DNA of 57,304 nucleotides. Origin: Paenibacillus senegalensis JC66 (lineage in GTDB: Bacteria > Bacillota > Bacilli > Paenibacillales > NBRC-103111). The stretch is taken from positions 125,583 to 182,886 of the forward strand of contig NZ_HE610964.1 in the NCBI RefSeq assembly GCF_000285515.1, written 5' to 3'. The translations under genes and the position numbers were made by a program. Below are positions 36,253 through 47,057 of the stretch, piece by piece (positions within the stretch are counted from its first letter, which is position 1; every line of letters starts with the position of its first letter). Under the pieces are notes generated by a model. It was not told the DNA's origin, made no database searches, and worked only from the letters and a program-made list of their open reading frames with translations.

Positions 36253-37875
36253 CTAACCCCCTAGATTTGCCGTAGCGCTAAGAATAAAATTGTTAAGCTC
36301 ACTGATGGTCAGGGTGAGAGGTTGGCTTAAAATGCTCGGATACACGCCAATTAACAGGATAAAAGCAACTAACGTGATCATAGGGACTACTTCGACCAAA
36401 CGCGCATCCTTAATGCCAGAGTAGGCCTTTGGCAGTGAGCCGAATGTAATTTTCAATACCCCGCGAAGAACATAAACGGCCGCCAATATAATTCCGAGAA
36501 GAGACAAGGCCGTTATAATCTTCATCGTCTCGAATAAACCGAGAAAGGCGAGCAGTTCACTAACAAACCCGGATAGGCCTGGAAGACCAAGCGAAGCCAT
36601 GCCTGCTATTAATAAAATCCCGCTAATGAAAGGTGCGGATGAGGCCAAGCCTCCCAGCTGCTCCAGCATGGTGGTCTGCGTTCGTTCGTAGATACTGGCC
36701 ACCAGCAAAAATAAGAGCGCAGAAATCAAACCGTGAGAGATCATTTGAAAAACAGCGCCCTGCATCCCGATTTCGTTGAACGCGGCCAGGCCAAGCAGCA
36801 CGATGCCCATGTGACTAATGCTGGAGTAAGCCAGAATGAGCTTGAAATCTTTTTGCACAATTGCCAGAACTGCGCCGTACAAAATGTTGATTAAACCAAG
36901 CAGCGCCAACACATAGGCGGATTGTGCAGCCTGCTCGGGAAAGAGCAGAACCCCAAACCGGATCAACCCGTAAGCTCCCATCTTGAGCAATACTCCAGAG
37001 TGAATCATGACGATGGCCGGAGGTGCTTCCGTATGGACCTTCAGCATCCACGTATGGAAAGGAAAAATGGGCAGCTTAATGCCAAAAGCGATCAACAGTA
37101 AAATAAATAACGTCCATTTCATTCCATCGCTTAAGAAAAACGGGTTTTGCGGATGATTCATATTGGCATAAGATTCGGCTGTACCCAAGAGATTTGCCGT
37201 AATCTCAGGAAGGCTTCCAGTAAAATAGATCGAGGCCGTCTGCCCTTCAATAACTTCAGAAAATCCGGCAGTAGCCACAATAATGAGAAAAGCAAACAGC
37301 ATGATGACAGAGCCGACACCATTATAGACAAGGAATTTGGCAGCTGCCTTTTCCCTCTCCATGTACCCCCAAATCCCAATAAGGAAAAACATCGGAATGA
37401 GCGTCATTTCGAAGAAGACAAAGAACAACATCAGGTCCCGCGCCATAAAGACACCGAACATTCCGGTTTGAAGCAGCAGGAACAGAATATAATAGGTTTT
37501 CCAGCGCTTCTTGATCGTAAAAGAACCGAGTGCAGCCATGGCGGCTACCAACGCTGTGAGAAAAACGAGCGGCAGTGAAAGACCATCCACAGCCAGAGAG
37601 TAATCAAAGATCAGATGGAAAGAATCCAGGCCTTGTATGATTTCAGCATTCAGTGGGATATGTATCCACCTCAACTGCTCCGTATAAGGCATAACACTGT
37701 CATGTTGATTAAAGTCAACATATAACCACGCAGTAAGCAGCAAAGGCACAAAAGCCGCTGCTGTCCCCACCCGTTTAATCCATTGGCCCCGCTCGCCGGG
37801 AATGAACAGCAGGATTAAAATGCCTAGCAATGGGGAAAAGGTGATCAAGCTAAGGATCGGTATTTCTGCTAACAT
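36253..37875 (-). CDS. nuoM: Complex I subunit M, antiporter-like
   Basis: The start is the ATG at 37875 (MLAEIPIL), inside the TGATG overlap with the nuoL stop and preceded by AAGGAGG; the frame is open further upstream without support. The 540-residue product has about 14 helices. It shows FFVFFEMTLIPMFFLIGIWG (conserved glutamate) and LPIFPFHTWMLKVHTEAPPA (conserved histidine/lysine helix). It pumps protons as part of the membrane arm. Confidence 0.95.
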   Translation of the reverse strand: MLAEIPILSLITFSPLLGILILLFIPGERGQWIKRVGTAAAFVPLLLTAWLYVDFNQHDSVMPYTEQLRWIHIPLNAEIIQGLDSFHLIFDYSLAVDGLSLPLVFLTALVAAMAALGSFTIKKRWKTYYILFLLLQTGMFGVFMARDLMLFFVFFEMTLIPMFFLIGIWGYMEREKAAAKFLVYNGVGSVIMLFAFLIIVATAGFSEVIEGQTASIYFTGSLPEITANLLGTAESYANMNHPQNPFFLSDGMKWTLFILLLIAFGIKLPIFPFHTWMLKVHTEAPPAIVMIHSGVLLKMGAYGLIRFGVLLFPEQAAQSAYVLALLGLINILYGAVLAIVQKDFKLILAYSSISHMGIVLLGLAAFNEIGMQGAVFQMISHGLISALLFLLVASIYERTQTTMLEQLGGLASSAPFISGILLIAGMASLGLPGLSGFVSELLAFLGLFETMKIITALSLLGIILAAVYVLRGVLKITFGSLPKAYSGIKDARLVEVVPMITLVAFILLIGVYPSILSQPLTLTISELNNFILSATANLGG

Positions 37876-39755
37876 CAGATAAACCTCCTTCCCACCAAAG
37901 CAAGCACAAGAATAACAAAGCCTAACAGGGTAAGCAAACCATAGGTTTGAATTTGGCCGTTTTGCCACCTTGTGCCCTGGTAGCCCAAAGCGACGACAGC
38001 ACCTGAGACTAGGCGGACTATGCCATCTACGATAAATTCATCTACTAGTCTCAATATATGGCCAAGTCCTCTTAACGGACGGACGATCAGCCATTGATAC
38101 ACTTCATCAATGAAATAATTCCGCGACAATAACCTGTGCAAGGCGGGAACTTTCTGGGCCCATGGGTCCTGCTCCACCGCCCCGCTTTTTCTTGCATACA
38201 CAAGCCAGCCTGCGAATATTCCTGCCAGCGCCACCAGGTTGGAGAGGACAATGACTATCCAGTTCAAAGTTTCCTCCGCAGCTTCCCCTGTCAGCCATTC
38301 CCCCAGCCAGGGATTGACCTGTGGAATGAAGACGAAGCCCGCTACTATGGCAAGCACCGCAAGGATGATCATCGGAGTGGTCATCACAGCAGGTGACTCA
38401 TGACCAGCTTCTTGGCCTTTGTTAGGACCGGTAAAGACGAGGAAGAAAAGCCTTGCCATGTAAAAAGCAGTTAGGAATGCCGTCACAAGGCCAACGCCAA
38501 AGAGCACAGGATGGTGGTGATAGGCTTCCGCCAATATAGCATCCTTGGACCAGAAACCGGATAATGGGAATATCCCGGCCAGGGCGAGTCCTCCTATGGC
38601 AAACGTCCAGGTGGTTGTTTTCATCGTTTTGGACAGTCCGCCCATGTGGAATATGTTTTGGGTATGCACCGCATGGATGACACTGCCCGCTCCCAGGAAC
38701 AGCAACGCCTTGAAGAACGCATGCGTCATCAGATGGAACATGCCTGCTGTAATTGAGATGCCCATTCCAAGCGCCATGAACATATAGCCCAGTTGACTGA
38801 CCGTCGAATAAGCGAGTATTTTTTTAATATCGTTTTGGACAGTACCCAGCGTAGCTGCAAACAGAGCGGTAAAAGCACCAACAGCCGCTACAGTCATAAG
38901 AGCCGCAGGCGACGCGAGAAATATAGCGTGAGTACGGGCAAGCAGGTACACACCGGCCGCTACCATCGTTGCCGCGTGAATCAGCGCACTAATCGGGGTA
39001 GGACCGACCATCGCATCCGGCAGCCATACGTGTAAAGGAAATTGCCCCGATTTCCCGACGGCGCCAATCAGAATAAGGATCGCAATCAAGGTGATCAACC
39101 CGTCACTGATGGCTGGATTCGTTGAAAAGGTGTTATGTATAGAAACAAAATCCAAAGCGTTATTAGGCATATACCAGAACAGGAACAGGATAGCAAGCAG
39201 CAGGCCGACATCGCCGATTCGTGTAACGATAAAAGCTTTCTTGGCGGCGGCTTTGGCCTCCGGCTTCGTGTACCAGAATCCGATCAGCAAAAAGGAGCAG
39301 ACGCCTACCAATTCCCAGAAAATATAAAGCTGCACCAGGTTTCCTGATATAACCAATCCTAGCATCGAAAAAGTGAACAAGGAGATATAGCTGAAGAAGA
39401 CTGACTTGCGTTCATCTTCACGCATGTATCCTTTAGAATAAACGTTAACCAGCAAGCTGACCAGGGAAACGATCAACAGCATCAAGGCATTGACATTGGT
39501 AACTTCGTAGCCAAATGAAAGGGTAAGATTGCCAATATTCAGCCAGGTAAATGCATTCCACAGGTAATCTCCGGAGGGATTGCCTAAACGCTGCCAGAAC
39601 ACCAATACGGCAATGATAAACGAGAGTCCGGCTGCAGCTGTACTAATATATGCCCCTGCTTCTTTGGCTTGGCGGCCTAATGCCATCAGGATGAGAAAGG
39701 ACAGCAACGGGAATAGCGGAATCAGCCACACGTATCGTGAGAAGTCCAGTTCCAT
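37875..39755 (-). CDS. nuoL: Complex I subunit L, antiporter-like
   Basis: The product of about 626 residues has roughly 14 pump helices plus a C-terminal extension with a lateral helix and terminal membrane segment, typical for NuoL. Motifs include LVQLYIFWELVGVCSFLLIG and QFPLHVWLPDAMVGPTPISA. The start may be this ATG or a TTG directly before it, which is closer to the AAAGGAGG ribosome site. A gap of 99 bp separates it from nuoK, the largest in the operon. Confidence 0.95.
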   Translation of the reverse strand: MELDFSRYVWLIPLFPLLSFLILMALGRQAKEAGAYISTAAAGLSFIIAVLVFWQRLGNPSGDYLWNAFTWLNIGNLTLSFGYEVTNVNALMLLIVSLVSLLVNVYSKGYMREDERKSVFFSYISLFTFSMLGLVISGNLVQLYIFWELVGVCSFLLIGFWYTKPEAKAAAKKAFIVTRIGDVGLLLAILFLFWYMPNNALDFVSIHNTFSTNPAISDGLITLIAILILIGAVGKSGQFPLHVWLPDAMVGPTPISALIHAATMVAAGVYLLARTHAIFLASPAALMTVAAVGAFTALFAATLGTVQNDIKKILAYSTVSQLGYMFMALGMGISITAGMFHLMTHAFFKALLFLGAGSVIHAVHTQNIFHMGGLSKTMKTTTWTFAIGGLALAGIFPLSGFWSKDAILAEAYHHHPVLFGVGLVTAFLTAFYMARLFFLVFTGPNKGQEAGHESPAVMTTPMIILAVLAIVAGFVFIPQVNPWLGEWLTGEAAEETLNWIVIVLSNLVALAGIFAGWLVYARKSGAVEQDPWAQKVPALHRLLSRNYFIDEVYQWLIVRPLRGLGHILRLVDEFIVDGIVRLVSGAVVALGYQGTRWQNGQIQTYGLLTLLGFVILVLALVGRRFI

Positions 39756-39854
39756 CAATTAGTTGTTCCTCCTTTAGTTGTTGGACAAAGAGGGCTTACC
39801 AGGGATTCAAATCAAGGGAGCCCGCTGCATATTTGAGACAGGCCCGCCTCGAAG

Positions 39855-40166
39855 TCAGTGCTTCATTAGGTTCATCTCATCTACATTGGAGGTTCCGCGA
39901 TTGCGGTACAGCATAATCAAGATGGCTACGCCAATAGCTGCCTCGGCTGCTGCCAATGTAATGGTGAACAGGGAGAACACTTGACCCGTTAGAGATGGAG
40001 TAATTCCCATCTTGGCAAAAGCAATCAAATTCAGATTGGCCCCATTTAACATCAACTCTATGCAAAGGAGCACGATAACAGCATTTCTTTTGGTTAACGC
40101 CCCATATAATCCAATGCAGAATAGGATGGCTCCAAGGGTCAGGTACGGTGAAATCATTCCGCTCAT
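39855..40166 (-). CDS. nuoK: Complex I subunit K
   Basis: The 103-residue protein has three transmembrane helices. The conserved membrane glutamates lie in [20 protein letters not shown] and [19 protein letters not shown]. It is part of the proton channel next to NuoJ and NuoN. It follows nuoJ by 3 bp. Confidence 0.95.
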   Translation of the reverse strand: MSGMISPYLTLGAILFCIGLYGALTKRNAVIVLLCIELMLNGANLNLIAFAKMGITPSLTGQVFSLFTITLAAAEAAIGVAILIMLYRNRGTSNVDEMNLMKH

Positions 40167-40169
40167 CGG

Positions 40170-40697
40170 TTAATCCTCCTCTCTCTTAGCCACCACAATG
40201 GCTCCTATAAAGGCAACCGTCAGCAAAACGGACATTAACTCAAACGGTATCACATGAGCCGTGAAAATTCGCATTCCGATTTCCATAGTATTGTTCTCGC
40301 TCAGAACAGCTGTTTGGGCGGGAAACTCCGAAGTTTGGATCGCGTAGAACAAAATCCCAAACAATGCCAGCACACCTAGTCCGAGAAGGGTATTATGAAG
40401 CGGTCTCTTCACTTCATCTTCTTCTTGCTCCTGATGGTTCGTCAGCATAATACCAAAAATCATAAGGATCGATATCGCTCCCGCGTATATAAGCACCTGA
40501 ACAAAAGCAACAAATTCCGCCTCGAGAAGAATGTATAAGCCGCCCAGGCTCAAAAAAGTGAACGCCATGGAAATGACCATGTGAACAACCTTTGTAAAGC
40601 TGATCATAAAAATCGCTCCGCCTATAATAAAAAGAGCAAAGGCGAAAAATACGAGATTGCTGCCACTCGAGAAAAAATCGGCAAGATTGCTAAGCAT
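40170..40697 (-). CDS. nuoJ: Complex I subunit J
   Basis: The start is the ATG at 40697 (MLSNLADFF), which overlaps the nuoI end by 8 bp and has GGGAGGGG upstream; the frame reaches 40 codons further inside nuoI. The product of 175 residues has five helices, including FVAFVQVLIYAGAISILMIF, the pi-bulge helix typical of the family. Confidence 0.93.
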   Translation of the reverse strand: MLSNLADFFSSGSNLVFFAFALFIIGGAIFMISFTKVVHMVISMAFTFLSLGGLYILLEAEFVAFVQVLIYAGAISILMIFGIMLTNHQEQEEDEVKRPLHNTLLGLGVLALFGILFYAIQTSEFPAQTAVLSENNTMEIGMRIFTAHVIPFELMSVLLTVAFIGAIVVAKREED

Positions 40698-41142
40698 CTT
40701 TTTTCGCCCCTCCCTTGGGAAGCGCAGAATTATTTTCCTTACGTATATTCTGGTTGTTCGCAAATAGCCAGTCTTTGTCTTTATAAAGCTCATCCCGGCT
40801 GTACGTGGCCAGTTCAAAATTGTTGGTCATAACGATCGCTTCAGTCGGACAAACTTCCGTGCAGAAGTCACATAGAATACAAATCTCAAAGTTGATATCA
40901 AATGTATCTACGAGCTTGACCCGTTTCTCCGGGTCGGGGTTAGGCTTCCCAGTTAATGTAATACAGTCGGTCGGACAAATTCTCGCGCATTGATTGCATA
41001 CAATACATTTATCCGGATCAAGGTATTGGATGCCGCGAAATCGGTCCGGCATTTCCAGCGGAACATCAGGATAGCGGTAGGTTACTTTTTTTTGGGTCAT
41101 ATTCTTGAAAGTAACACCCAATCCTTTCATTAACCCTTTCAT
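40690..41142 (-). CDS. nuoI: Complex I iron-sulfur subunit I
   Basis: The 150-residue protein contains two ferredoxin-type motifs, CIVCNQCARICP and CILCDFCTEVCP, giving clusters N6a and N6b. These carry electrons toward NuoB. An N-terminal amphipathic segment (GLMKGLGVTFKNMTQKK) docks it on the membrane. Without nuoEFG in this operon, the two clusters could be the entry point for electrons from an unknown donor such as ferredoxin. Confidence 0.96.
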   Translation of the reverse strand: MKGLMKGLGVTFKNMTQKKVTYRYPDVPLEMPDRFRGIQYLDPDKCIVCNQCARICPTDCITLTGKPNPDPEKRVKLVDTFDINFEICILCDFCTEVCPTEAIVMTNNFELATYSRDELYKDKDWLFANNQNIRKENNSALPKGGAKKDA

Positions 41143-41166
41143 GTCGGTTTCCCCCTTACCTTGCTT

Positions 41167-42177
41167 TTATCGGAAAAAGATTTCATATACAATCGCCGTT
41201 ATAAAGATGTTGACCAGTGACAGAGGCAGCAGCACCTTCCAGCCTAATCCCATTAACTGATCAACCCGCACCCTTGGAAACGTGGCGCGAAGCCAGAATA
41301 GGAAGAAGACAACGAATGAAAACTTGAGCAAAAACCAGAGGATGCCCGGGATGAAATCCAGGAATGGAAACGGAGGATGCCAGCCCCCGAGAAACAGCAC
41401 CGTAGTCAAAGAAGCAATAGCGAAAACGTAAACATATTCAGCCAGCATGAAAAAAGCAAAACGGAACCCGCTGTACTCTACATGATAGCCGGCAACAAGT
41501 TCAGACTCCGCTTCGGGCAGGTCAAAAGGAGTCCGGTTCAGCTCCGAGACGGCCGCTACAATAAATACGATAAAACCTATAATTTGGGGTAGGAAATTCC
41601 AGTTCCAGAAGCCGCCGCTTTGGCCTTCTACAATGGCAGACAGCTGCAAGCTCCCAGAGAGCATAATTACCCCAACAACAGAAATAACCAGCGGAATTTC
41701 ATAGCTGATCATCTGGGCGGCTGAGCGCATGCCCCCGAGCAAGGCGTACTTGTTGTTAGAAGCCCAGCCCCCTAAAATAATTCCGATCGTCGAGATGCTT
41801 GATAATGCTACATAGTAGAGTATCCCAACATTTAAATCGGCAAAATACAGCGTCTCTGTGAATGGAATCGTAGCCAGAACGACAAAAGACGGGACAAAGG
41901 AGATCACTGGCGCAAGGATGAACAGATCTCTCTGGGCCTTTTTAGGAATGGTATCCTCCTTGATCAAAAGCTTGGCGACATCGGCGACCGTCTGCAGCAA
42001 ACCAAGAGGTCCTACCCGATTGGGACCGTGGCGCCCCTGCATCCAGCCAATTACCTTTCTCTCAAAGTAAATCGCATAGGTTACGTAACCAAGAATGACC
42101 AAAAGGAAGGCAACCGAAACAAGGAAATAGAGGGTGAAGCTTTGCCATGTTATGGGTCCAGGCAACCAACCGGTCAT
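41167..42177 (-). CDS. nuoH: Complex I subunit H
   Basis: The ATG at 42177 (MTGWLPGP) is preferred because GGAGG lies 10 nt upstream; the open frame includes two more codons starting at a TTG. About 336 residues form eight to nine helices. GWMQGRHGPNRVGPLGLLQ and the acidic loop LNRTPFDLPEAESELVAGY (quinone channel) are characteristic. The start overlaps the nuoD stop. Confidence 0.96.
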   Translation of the reverse strand: MTGWLPGPITWQSFTLYFLVSVAFLLVILGYVTYAIYFERKVIGWMQGRHGPNRVGPLGLLQTVADVAKLLIKEDTIPKKAQRDLFILAPVISFVPSFVVLATIPFTETLYFADLNVGILYYVALSSISTIGIILGGWASNNKYALLGGMRSAAQMISYEIPLVISVVGVIMLSGSLQLSAIVEGQSGGFWNWNFLPQIIGFIVFIVAAVSELNRTPFDLPEAESELVAGYHVEYSGFRFAFFMLAEYVYVFAIASLTTVLFLGGWHPPFPFLDFIPGILWFLLKFSFVVFFLFWLRATFPRVRVDQLMGLGWKVLLPLSLVNIFITAIVYEIFFR

Positions 42178-43277
42178 CAGCAATCCACCTCCCCAACGAC
42201 AATATCGACGCCTCCAAGAATCGTAATCAAATTAGTCATCGACTCGCCAACAAGCAGTTTCGGCAGGATTTGCAGATTTACAAATGACGGCCTTCTGAAC
42301 TTTAAGCGGTAGGGCTTATCTTTTCCTCTGGAAACAATATAACAGCCAATCTCACCTCTAGGCGATTCGATGCCCGCATACACTTCACCTTCCGGCGCCC
42401 GGATGACTCTGGGAACCTTGCCCATTATCTCCCCTTCTTCCGGGAATTGCTCGAGTGCTTGCTCCAAAATCCGCAGCGATTGACGAATTTCTTCAAGACG
42501 AATGACATACCGATCATAGCAGTCCCCGTTTTTCCCAACAGGCACATCAAATTCAAAGCGTTCATATAAGCTGTACGGCTGGTCCTTGCGTAAATCCCAT
42601 TTGACTCCTGTACAGCGCAAGTTAGCTCCACTTAAGCCAAGATTAATTGCTGTTTCTGCATCATACCGGCCAATCCCTTTAATACGGGCAAGAAAAATTT
42701 CGTTACCGCTCACAAGATCGTCATACTCGTCTACTTTCTTGCGCATATAGGGGACAAAGTCACGTACTTTATCCAGCCAGCCTTCTGGAGCATCCCACTT
42801 CACTCCGCCTACACGCATATAATTGTAGGTCAGTCTTGCCCCACATAACTCGTTGAACAGGTTGATGATCATTTCACGGTCTCTAAAAGCATATAAAAAC
42901 GGACTCATAGCCCCGATATCGAGCAGATAGGTCCCCCACCAGACCAGGTGACTGGCTATTCTTTGAAGCTCCATGACAATTAATCTTAAAAATTCCGCTC
43001 TCTCCGGCACCTCCAGACCGAGGAGCTTTTCAACCGTATGGACGAGAACATAATTGTTGGTCATCGCGGAGACGTAGTCCATACGGTCCGTGTAAGGGAT
43101 AATTTGGGTGTAGCTCAAATTTTCAGCCAGTTTCTCGGTCCCTCTATGTAAATAACCCATCACGGGGTTCGCCTCGGTAATGATCTCCCCGTCCAGCTTG
43201 ACAATGATTCGAAAAACACCGTGTGTACTCGGGTGTTGAGGTCCAACATTCAATAGCAGTTCTTCCGTCCTGATCAC
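42177..43277 (-). CDS. nuoD: Complex I subunit D (49-kDa type)
   Basis: The 366-residue hydrophilic subunit builds the quinone site with NuoB and NuoH. GPQHPSTHGVFRIIVKLDGE contains the conserved His-Pro-Ser-Thr-His near the quinone, and IGCYIVSRGKDKPYRLKFR is the family end. NuoC and NuoD are separate genes here, 3 bp apart, not fused as in Escherichia coli. Confidence 0.96.
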   Translation of the reverse strand: MIRTEELLLNVGPQHPSTHGVFRIIVKLDGEIITEANPVMGYLHRGTEKLAENLSYTQIIPYTDRMDYVSAMTNNYVLVHTVEKLLGLEVPERAEFLRLIVMELQRIASHLVWWGTYLLDIGAMSPFLYAFRDREMIINLFNELCGARLTYNYMRVGGVKWDAPEGWLDKVRDFVPYMRKKVDEYDDLVSGNEIFLARIKGIGRYDAETAINLGLSGANLRCTGVKWDLRKDQPYSLYERFEFDVPVGKNGDCYDRYVIRLEEIRQSLRILEQALEQFPEEGEIMGKVPRVIRAPEGEVYAGIESPRGEIGCYIVSRGKDKPYRLKFRRPSFVNLQILPKLLVGESMTNLITILGGVDIVVGEVDC

Positions 43278-43280
43278 CTG

Positions 43281-43982
43281 CTACACCTCCGGATCCAGCG
43301 GTTCATAGTCTTTACGAAGCGGGTGGCCTACCCAATCGTCCGGCATCATAATCCTTCGCAAATCCGGATGGCCTGGAAAGTCTATCCCGAGCAAATCGTA
43401 TACTTCCCTCTCATTCCAGTTAGCCGTTTCCCAAACGGATGTCACCGAAGGGACCCGAGGCTGATCACGATCTGTTTTTACCTTTATGCAGTAATTTTGT
43501 TTCGACTCCATGGAGATCAGATGGTAAACGACCTCCAAATGGGTTTCCTGATCAACGCCGGAAAGATTGCGCAAATAGGTAAGCCCGAACTCCGGGTGCT
43601 CCTTAAGCAACTTCGCAGTTTCCGGCCAAAATTCCTGCTTAATAACTAAATAAGGACGATGGCCGTCAATTTCATTGATGAAAGCCTCCGCGACAGCCTC
43701 CTCGGAAACCTCTGTTTGTATCAATTGTACGGCCCGGTCCAACACAGGCTGCATAGGGGAAGGGAGCTTCGGCTCCTCAGGCTCTTCTTCCTTCTTAGCC
43801 TTCTGCGCTGCACGGGCGGCTCTGGCTTCCAAAGCAGCCTTTCGTTTGGCTTCCTTATCTAATACCGCCTGGTCAGATGGAGCAGCCTGAGGGGAAGACT
43901 CTTGACTCTCCTTCTTGGCTGACTGCTCATCCGCTGGGTCCGCCTCCGGCTGTTTGGCAAGCTCCTTCTTTTCCTCACTCAT
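43281..43982 (-). CDS. nuoC: Complex I subunit C (30-kDa type) with long charged N-terminal extension
   Basis: The 233-residue product has a normal NuoC domain at about residues 80-233, with the family signature in [21 protein letters not shown] and the [10 protein letters not shown] end. The first 75 or so residues are low-complexity, rich in Lys, Glu, Ala and Gln ([35 protein letters not shown]) and probably helical or disordered. No such extension exists in the E. coli subunit. It overlaps nuoB by 4 bp. Confidence 0.94.
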   Translation of the reverse strand: MSEEKKELAKQPEADPADEQSAKKESQESSPQAAPSDQAVLDKEAKRKAALEARAARAAQKAKKEEEPEEPKLPSPMQPVLDRAVQLIQTEVSEEAVAEAFINEIDGHRPYLVIKQEFWPETAKLLKEHPEFGLTYLRNLSGVDQETHLEVVYHLISMESKQNYCIKVKTDRDQPRVPSVTSVWETANWNEREVYDLLGIDFPGHPDLRRIMMPDDWVGHPLRKDYEPLDPEV

Positions 43983-44497
43983 TGGTTGGTCACCTGCTTC
44001 CCGGTTTTCGCCTCATAACGGATTTTGACCTGTAATTTGTTAATTCCATAGATGAGTGCTGCGGGATTAGGCGGGCAGCCCGGAATATATACATCGACGG
44101 GCACAACCTGGTCCACTCCTTTAACAACTGAATAAGATTTGACATAAGGGCCTCCGGCCGTAGCACAAGAGCCCATGGCAATGACCCATTTAGGCTCCGG
44201 CATTTGGTCATAAAGACGACGAATTAACGGAGCCATCTTCTTCGTTACCGTACCGGAGACGATCATCACATCTGATTGTCTGGGCGAGGTACGAAACATG
44301 ACGCCAAAGCGGTCAAGATCATAATGTGCAGCCCCAGTACCCATCATCTCAATGGCGCAGCAAGCCAGCCCGAACGTCAGCGGCCACAGGGAATTGCTGC
44401 GCGCCCAGCCTTTCAGCTGCTCAAGCGTGGAAAAGAACACATTGCGCTCCAGCTCTTCCCGTTCTTCCGGACGGATAGATTCAAGATTTAGCTCCAT
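43979..44497 (-). CDS. nuoB: Complex I iron-sulfur subunit B
   Basis: The 172-residue protein holds cluster N2, the last electron carrier before quinone. All four ligands are present: the paired cysteines in [11 protein letters not shown], the one in [10 protein letters not shown] and the one in YIPGCPPNP. It overlaps nuoA by 10 bp and nuoC by 4 bp. Confidence 0.97.
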   Translation of the reverse strand: MELNLESIRPEEREELERNVFFSTLEQLKGWARSNSLWPLTFGLACCAIEMMGTGAAHYDLDRFGVMFRTSPRQSDVMIVSGTVTKKMAPLIRRLYDQMPEPKWVIAMGSCATAGGPYVKSYSVVKGVDQVVPVDVYIPGCPPNPAALIYGINKLQVKIRYEAKTGKQVTNQ

Positions 44498-44850
44498 TTA
44501 AACACCTTCTTCTTCCAGGCATAGATCAGACCTACAATTAACAAGGAGACAAATATAAGCATTTCGACCAGTGCAAATAGCCCTAGCTGCTGATACGCTA
44601 CGGCCCACGGATACAAGAATACAGTTTCCACATCAAATATGACGAACATCAAAGCAAACAAATAATAACGAATGTTAAATCTGATGTGACTCTCACCTAC
44701 CGGCACGTTACCGCTTTCATAAGTGGTTAGTTTTTCAGATACCGGTTTGTTGGGTCTCAACCATCTACCTAACGTTAAGGCGACTACTGGGAGCAGTATG
44801 CCAAGAACGATAAAGATAGCGACAATGACATACTGATTTTGATACAGCAT
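44488..44850 (-). CDS. nuoA: Complex I subunit A
   Basis: The start is the ATG at 44850 ([13 protein letters not shown]), with GGGGAGG 10 nt upstream; the frame is open 14 codons further. About 120 residues form three helices with the long loop between the first two containing [15 protein letters not shown] and [11 protein letters not shown], which are family hallmarks. It is the first gene of the operon and lies directly behind the nuo promoter. Confidence 0.96.
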   Translation of the reverse strand: MLYQNQYVIVAIFIVLGILLPVVALTLGRWLRPNKPVSEKLTTYESGNVPVGESHIRFNIRYYLFALMFVIFDVETVFLYPWAVAYQQLGLFALVEMLIFVSLLIVGLIYAWKKKVFKWS

Positions 44851-44891
44851 GCAGTTGGAACCTCCCCGCTTATGAGATGAACACCACCCCA

Positions 44892-44920
44892 ATTATAGCA
44901 AATGCGGAATTTAGTGTCTA
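44892..44920 (-). promoter_or_regulatory. Sigma-A promoter of the nuo operon
   Basis: On the minus strand, TAGACA (44915-44920) and a perfect TATAAT (44892-44897) are 17 bp apart. It sits immediately after the atp terminator and gives a leader of about 36 nt before nuoA. Confidence 0.85.
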
Positions 44921-44931
44921 ATGCTTTAAAT

Positions 44932-44974
44932 AAAGAAAAAGACGCGAAGATGAGCGAAAAGCTGTCTTCACGTC
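44932..44974 (-). terminator. Terminator of the atp operon
   Basis: On the minus strand, GACGTGAAGA and TCTTCGCGTC form a 10-bp stem with one G-T or mismatch position and a 14-nt loop, followed by TTTTTCTTTATTT. It starts 15 nt past the atpC stop. Confidence 0.92.
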
Positions 44975-44988
44975 TAGTTTTCCAAGCC

Positions 44989-45387
44989 TTATGATTTAGA
45001 GGAGATTTCCAAGCGGTTCAATGCGCGCTGCAGTGACAGCTGCGCTCTCTTGATGTCATAATCTCCAATGTTTTTGAGACGGTTTTCGGCCCGCTCCTTG
45101 GAAGCACGTGCCCGTTCGATATCAATATCAGAAGGGAACTCGGCGCTTTCAGCAAGAATGACAACTTTACTTTTGCGAACCTCCATAAAGCCGCCGTTTA
45201 CAGCGATCAGTTCCTCTGAACCGCTTTTTTTAATGCGAACCGGACCGATTTTTAGAGGAGATACCATCGGGATATGGTTAGGGAGAATCCCCAGCTCCCC
45301 TTCAACACCTTTAACCACGATCATATCTACTTCTTCCCCATAGATCTTTCGTTCTGGTGTAACAATCTCCAGCAAAAATGTACTCAT
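44989..45387 (-). CDS. atpC: ATP synthase epsilon subunit
   Basis: The start is the ATG at 45387 (MSTFLLEIVTPERK) with AGGAGG 7 nt upstream; the frame is open 13 codons more. The 132-residue protein has the N-terminal beta barrel (GEEVDMIVVKGVEGELGILP) and the C-terminal two-helix hairpin that inhibits reverse rotation. It is separated from atpD by 166 bp containing a strong hairpin. Confidence 0.96.
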   Translation of the reverse strand: MSTFLLEIVTPERKIYGEEVDMIVVKGVEGELGILPNHIPMVSPLKIGPVRIKKSGSEELIAVNGGFMEVRKSKVVILAESAEFPSDIDIERARASKERAENRLKNIGDYDIKRAQLSLQRALNRLEISSKS

Positions 45388-45474
45388 GCCGATACCTCCT
45401 GAAAGTTCCCCCTGTCCTATCCGCACACTTCAAAGTGAAACGCGTAGATGAAGGGAAAACCATGCTCTGTAAGC

Positions 45475-45503
45475 CTTCAGGCTTCCCTGTAGGAAGCCTG
45501 AAG
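45475..45503. repeat. Perfect hairpin between atpD and atpC
   Basis: CTTCAGGCTTCC (45475-45486) and GGAAGCCTGAAG (45492-45503) form a 12-bp stem with a 5-nt loop. No T-run follows, so it is likely an RNA-processing or stability element that sets the ratio of beta to epsilon message. Confidence 0.7.
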
Positions 45504-45553
45504 AAAGCAGGACTCCGCCCCTGATAACCTTCGGCGGGAATAGCTTGTTTTCG

Positions 45554-47023
<1,470 letters not shown>

Positions 47024-47057
47024 TTAAACGACAAACTTCCTTTATTCTGGTTTTACA

